The position numbers were made by a program, and so were the translations under genes. From assembly GCA_964030785.1 (NCBI GenBank), contig OZ034971.1, positions 39,512,804 through 39,576,803 on the forward strand: a stretch of 64,000 nucleotides of DNA, in the 5' to 3' direction. This stretch comes from Siderastrea siderea. Lineage: Eukaryota; Cnidaria; Anthozoa; Scleractinia; Rhizangiidae. The notes below the pieces were generated by a model. It made no database searches. It was not told where the DNA came from and was given only the letters and a program-made list of their open reading frames with translations. Shown here one piece after another: positions 59,300-64,000 of the stretch (position 1 is the first letter of the stretch; the number at the start of each line of letters is the position of its first letter).

Positions 59300-60600
59300 T
59301 CTAGCATCTTCACATTATTATACTTAGCAGCAATGTGACAAACAGGGAGAGGCCTCTCCAATTCCACAAGCGTATTTGAGATTTGATTCCTCTGAGCTTG
59401 TCATAGAAATTCTTCTGCACTGATTCTTCATTATTGTAGCTAAAGTGAACCCCTAATGCTTTTACAGTTTTACACCATTTCAATGCTAGAGGTGTTTCGG
59501 TGCTACTATGGGAGGAGCCAATCCACATTGCTTCGGTTTTTGTATAATTCACCTTTAGCCCAGAACATTTTTCGAATTGATCAAGTAACTTAAAAGAGGT
59601 ATTGAGCAGACCTGATATCTGACACAAAAGCTGTTAAGTCATCTGCATATTGCACCATTTTGAATTCTTTTGAATCTATTTTGATTCCTTTTATTTCTGA
59701 GCATGAGCGAATAGCGACTGCTATAAATAGTTCCACAGCAATGATAAACAAGTAAGGGGAAAAGGGGTCCCCCTCCTTACACCTCGATTTATTTCAAAAC
59801 TAGCTGAAAGTGTTCCATTGTTGATAATACTTGTTATGTTACTGTAAAAGGTTTCTATCCATCTTGTAAGACTGGGTCCAAATCCAAAGACTTCTAAGCA
59901 TTTGAACATAAAATTCTACTCCAGACTGTCAAAAGCTTTCTCAAAATCTATAAAAAGTAGCAATCCAGGAATATCATGTTTTTGTGTAATCCATTATGTC
60001 TAGAATTGTTCTTGCGGCTTCCCTTAAACGTACCCAGTTTGATTGCTATGAATAATTTCCGGTAAAACTTTAACAATACGGGTCGCTATAACTTTGGACG
60101 CGATTTTGGCGTCGACGTTAGTTAAGGAGATTGGCCTCCAATTTTCTAAGTAACTCCTATCCTTATCCTGTTTCTCAATAAGAGTAATGACTGCTTGTCT
60201 CTGGGATGGGGGCATTTCCTTCTTCATAAAAGCTTCATTAAAGGAATTAATCAAAGTATCACTAAGTAACGGCCAAAAGGTGTTATAAAATTCAATGGGT
60301 ATCCCGTCGTTGCCTGGCGTTTTTCCAGTTGGAAAAGTTTTGAGAACGTTCTGCCACTCTTCCGCAGGCATTCTACCTTTACATTTTATTCTTGACTCAT
60401 ATGAAATACTGGGTATTAAAATTTGGACTATCAAAGAAAATCGATGATTCTGCATTATCTAGATTAACATTTCTACTGCAATATAAATTCCTATAAAATT
60501 GGCGTTGTGAATCCATAATCATAAAGGGGTCAGTAGAAATTACACCGCTAATGTGCAGCTTTCTTACGTGCTTTTTAACATGGTTAAGAAACAGTAATTT
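59300..60600 (-). pseudogene. Truncated LINE, L1-like reverse transcriptase
   Basis: Minus-strand frames in order: TGKTPGNDGIPIEFY with LENWRPISLTNVDAKIASK and SNQTGYV; then INNGTLSASFEINRGVRRG; then QYADDLTAF, the RT active site, at about 59640-59660; then FEKCSGLKVNYTKTEAMWIG. These are RT motifs of a non-LTR retrotransposon of L1 type. Several frame shifts separate the parts, and the endonuclease and ORF1 regions are absent, as expected of a 5'-truncated dead copy. Confidence 0.8.
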
Positions 60601-61972
60601 AACATTCTGTGCAGTCTGAATGTTCAGGGCACATCAAAACATATGAACAACATCGCGAACAACATTGTGACCAACATTGCCCACTACAATATGCGCAACT
60701 CTAAGCTCAACATTGCGCTTTATGTCTAAATTGCATTATATGCTCACTCCTGTAAATGAAATAATATGATGATAAGGAATCGGGAGAGAACATTCGCTAC
60801 GATTTTCATTGGGCGCAACATTGCACTGTATGCTCTGGCTCAGTCAGACTCAAGCATGATCTCTGACAAACATTCGTGGATCATTACAACGGAAATTTGC
60901 TTCCAACAAAAACTAATGAACTTTTGAGTGTGCTAATTTAAGATATTTTAATCCTCCATCGCACTTTTCAATTTTCTCTCAGGATATTTCATTCTGTAAG
61001 AGAGGAATACGTCGGAGAAACAAGAAAATAATTTTTTCCAACATAACCGTGTAGCGCTAAATTTTTGCGGGAGTCTAATTTTCCGGATGACCGATTTTTT
61101 GTGTTTTGCGGTAACTAAATTTTGGGATTGGGAAAGACTGATTTTTCTTGCTGGGAGTTAATTGGATCTGCAGGAAGGGCGAGTTGAACTGGAATTATAA
61201 CATTTTCGCTTTTTATTTGAGTACATGCAACAGAAATACCTCTATATGAATAAAAAACACTATTAGCAAAAATGAATGAAAGAAATGCGGAATACAGATG
61301 TTGTTCTCTATGGAGTACCTTCAGACGATCCTTTTCTGCAAAGCTTTTAGCAACTAAACACTTGTAGTGTACCGACTGGAAAATCGACGTTTTATTTCTG
61401 ATATGTTTGTTTATTATTAATTTTTTTTTGGTGGGACTTTTTTGGCAGATCGTGAAGTAAACCACAAAAAAATTAGAACCAGCAAAAATTTAGTGCCGCA
61501 CAGTAGTTGATCATCACACTTGGCCAGTCATTACTAAATACAATACTATACAAAAACTTTATTTAACCGCGATAGGTTTTCAAGTGGTATCGCTTCTGGG
61601 GTCCCCTAAAAATATATTCTGTTGTGCGTAATCTAAAACAACTGAAGACACTATAAACTAATATTGGAAAAGGATTGCTCGGAAGGAAAATGTCTAGTTT
61701 GGATATTAAAAGTGAAATTACAGTTGATCTGTCTTATTGAACAACTGTTCAAAAAACATCCCGAAATACTTTTAGTGTTTCGGAAAACGAAATTGGGAGA
61801 CATGTCAATGTATGTGTACCGTGTGTCTTAAAAAAAATTCCAAAGACATTTTTACTTTTTCTTTTAAGGAATTCAGCAAACGGATACGTTCACTGTTTAT
61901 GGTGTTTCTACGATGAAATGCTCAAGAAGTCCTCATTTATGTTTCACTTAGTGGTTTATCAAACAGTTCGAA
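60601..61972. other. Spacer; no gene supported
   Basis: AT-rich. A degenerate series of AACATTGCG-like words occurs around 60645-60715. It may include the 3' UTR of the Ser/Arg-rich gene on the minus strand near 61700-61972. Confidence 0.45.
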
Positions 61973-63451
61973 TTAGTTGCTTGAACTATCCCTACTGCTA
62001 TGTCTCACAGCTCTTCTGTCTGATGATGTGGAGTTTCTTTTGTGATGATGGCGATGATGACGATGATGGTGACGATGATGATGATGACGCGACTTCCGGT
62101 TCCTCTGACCATCACGGGAAGCACTTCTGTCGCTATCAGTACTCCTACTGCGGCTGCGCTCTCGCAAGTCACTTTTACCAAGGGGGCTCCCCTGACGTTT
62201 CACCCCACCCTGCTTCTCAAGGGCTGCATGCTGTTCATTTTGTTCGCTGTCAGAGCTATCACTGTTAGTATTCTGTTGATCGTCTTCGTGTTTCTGTGAA
62301 CCCTGGGTTTTCCAATCTTTTCGTCGTACATCATATTCTTTGTTGGCATCCCTTTCTCGAGATCCGGAAGTTCTATGGCCTTCTTCACACTCGTAATCAC
62401 GAGTAACATTCCTTGAAGTCCGTTCATCTCCATTTGAATGTAACCATGCATTTCTCAACGTGTCATCTTCTTCGAGAAGATGACTTCCCTTTCCCTCTCG
62501 GTGTAAAATATTTTTACCTTCTTCTTGATCTTCGCTATCACTGCTACTGCTAGTCCGTCGCCTTCTTTGTACGTTTCTTCTGTTTTTATCAATATCATTA
62601 TCACCTGCAAGCTTAACTTGTTTAAGGTTTGTATCATTTGCTCTAAGCTTTTGGTTATCTTCACTGTCACTAGAGAAAGCATTTCTATCTTTTTCAGTTT
62701 CTCTTTCAACAAAGCGCTGTTTAGTGTTGGGTGACGATTCATACTCGTTCTTCTCACCTTTAGTTATTTCCCCTTTTTCTCCTTTACCCTGTTTTCTTTC
62801 AATTGATTGAGGTGACTCGGAACGTCTTTGAGGAGATTCACGACTCCTTTGTGCAAATTTGGACAAATATGGGTGTTTCCGCGGAGACTCTGATTGTCGT
62901 TGTGGAGACTTCAAGTGTCTCCTTGGTGATTTGGAAGGTCTTCGTGGAGAAAGCGAGCTCTGTCGAGGAGACTTCGAGCGTCTTCGTGGAGACTTCGACT
63001 GTCTCCTTGGTGATATAGGATGTCTTCGTGAAGACACCGAGCGCTGTCGAGGAGACTTCGAACGTCTTCGTGGAGACTTTGAATGTCTCCTTGGCGATTT
63101 GGAATGTCTTCGTGGAGACACCGAGCGCTGTCGAAGAGACTTCAAACGTTTCCTTGGAGACAATGAATGTCTTGGTGACTACACTAAGGGCCTTTGTGGA
63201 GACTGTGGTTGTCTTGTTGCAGACTTTAAATGTTTCTCTTGAGACACTGAACGCTTTGTTCGAAAAGATTCTACTCGTCTGTGGGGAGACTGGGAGCGTT
63301 TACGAGGGGACCTTGATCGTACGCCTGGAGACCTGGCACGTCTCAGAGGGGACCTGGACCGCCTTGGAGGAAAACGGCGCGGTGGAGTAAATCGCCCCGC
63401 GAAGCTTCGTGGTTCATTTGGAGACGAGGATGGTGGAGGGGTACGATATCG
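61973..63451 (-). CDS. Ser/Arg-rich protein, last exon, with one in-frame stop
   Basis: The exon begins at an acceptor (polypyrimidine, TTTTAAG) at 63451 and reads RYRTPPPSSSPNEPR, then repeated SPRR and SPRK units, a long acidic-basic middle and a C-terminus with RERSRSRSTDSDRS and a His-rich run (RHHHHRHHHRH). This is typical of nuclear splicing-associated SR proteins. The opening KRYRTPP-like motif recalls the tail of SR-type cyclophilins (PPIG/NKTR), a tentative link since no isomerase domain is in the window. A TAG at 63179-63181 interrupts the frame between PQRPLV and SPRHSLSPRK. It could be a sequence error, a polymorphism, an unrecognised intron, or true decay. Confidence 0.6.
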
Positions 63452-63719
63452 CTTAAAACGGATTAAAAAAGAAGGATATTAAACAACTTTGTGAGAATGA
63501 TTAAACAGGTTAAATACCAGACTACGATTACTCTCTCTTTTTCCGAAAAGAACGCGCGAGCGAGCGCGCAAATCGCCTGCCGCACGGAAATGTGACGCGC
63601 GCGTGGTGTGCCGCTAGTGTACGCTATGCACCAGCGGTACATCTCGCGCATGTCATGTTTCCATGCCGCAAGCGATTTTTACACTCGCTTGTGGTTTTCT
63701 GAGCCGACAGGGAGAGTGG
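63452..63719. other. Intron or upstream of the Ser/Arg-rich exon
   Basis: No gene. A GC-rich stretch with GCGCGAGCGAGCGCGC lies at about 63551-63568. Confidence 0.5.
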
Positions 63720-63862
63720 GAACGCGGTGGTGTAGTGGTTAGTGCGTTGGACTTCAGAGCTAAAGGTCGGTGGTTCGAGGCCCTCTCCCTGCCATCGTGT
63801 TGTTTCCTTAGACAAGAAACTTTACCGCATATTGTCTCTCTTCACCCGGGTGTGTAAAATGG
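63720..63862 (+). mobile_element. tRNA-derived SINE fragment
   Basis: The head GGTGTAGTGGTTAGTGCG (A box) and GTGGTTCGAGGCC (B box), then ACAAGAAACTTTACC and GTGTGTAAAATGGGTACC, match the SINE at 10399 in layout. The 3' part found there is missing here. Confidence 0.7.
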
Positions 63863-63882
63863 GTACCGGTGTCCTAGTAGAT

Positions 63883-64000
63883 TTGGACCCCCCCCCCCCA
63901 AATTTGGACCCCCCGGTCCAAATTCGCTAGCGGATTTGGACCCCTCGGTCCAAATCCGCTAGCGAATATGGACCCCCTTCGCGGATTTGGACCCCCTATG
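63883..64000. repeat. Palindromic repeat array with TTTGGACC units
   Basis: The unit GGATTTGGACCCC and its inverse GGTCCAAATCCGCTAGCG recur about four times with small changes up to the right edge of the window. It may be the end of a transposon that continues outside. Confidence 0.7.

Noticed and set aside
60645..60715. CRISPR-like array from spaced AACATTGCG words
   Set aside because: Spacing and words are irregular, and the genome is eukaryotic.
62859..63390. Plus-strand open frames over the Ser/Arg-rich exon
   Set aside because: Repetitive shadow of the minus-strand SPRR codons; no independent support.

Overview
The window looks like a gene-poor, transposon-rich stretch of an invertebrate nuclear genome, most probably a cnidarian (anthozoan, coral-like). 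Genes are split by spliceosomal introns, there are no operons or ribosome-binding sites, and the host-like genes and tRNA-derived SINEs are of types I associate with corals. The taxon is an inference from gene families and repeat style; no identity search was run. Base composition is AT-rich except for G-runs at transposon ends.

Layout. Positions 1-7753 are one copy of a segmental duplication: about 6 kb of non-coding DNA and an NHL-repeat gene on the minus strand (6011-7753). The second copy is scattered over 19246-49235 because two large DNA transposons landed in it. The first (19556-28962) carries a spliced DUF6589-type gene and a converging RecQ-like helicase gene. The second (34648-48129) is a Ginger1-like element with a gypsy-type integrase fused to an OTU protease, a separate Ulp1-like protease gene and an F-box gene. 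In both cases copy 1 still holds the empty site, so insertion ends and target duplications (9 bp TCAGAACTT and 4 bp GCGA) can be read directly. The Ginger insertion cuts the second NHL gene in two.

Positions 7754-19245 hold small elements (a PIF/Harbinger-like element at 9223-10149, a SINE at 10399, a second TAA-flanked element at 17234-18149), palindromes, and a tandemly duplicated locus with an FNR-like flavoprotein gene (about 14002-14982) and a decayed partial copy (11084-11330).

Positions 49236-58265 hold a 71 bp perfect foldback element with 9 bp target duplication (49805-49875) and a dead BEL/Pao retrotransposon (50120-58265) whose 5' LTR was split by a 2.3 kb Harbinger-like element. 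Positions 58266-64000 hold a decayed LINE (59300-60600, minus), a Ser/Arg-rich exon (61973-63451, minus) with one in-frame stop, a SINE and a palindromic repeat at the right edge.

The main discovery candidates are the helicase-plus-DUF6589 transposon with G-rich ends and a matching tiny foldback element, and the Ginger1 element that gathers three ubiquitin/SUMO-pathway proteins. All exon joins below were worked out by hand from GT/AG sites and phase, without transcript evidence.
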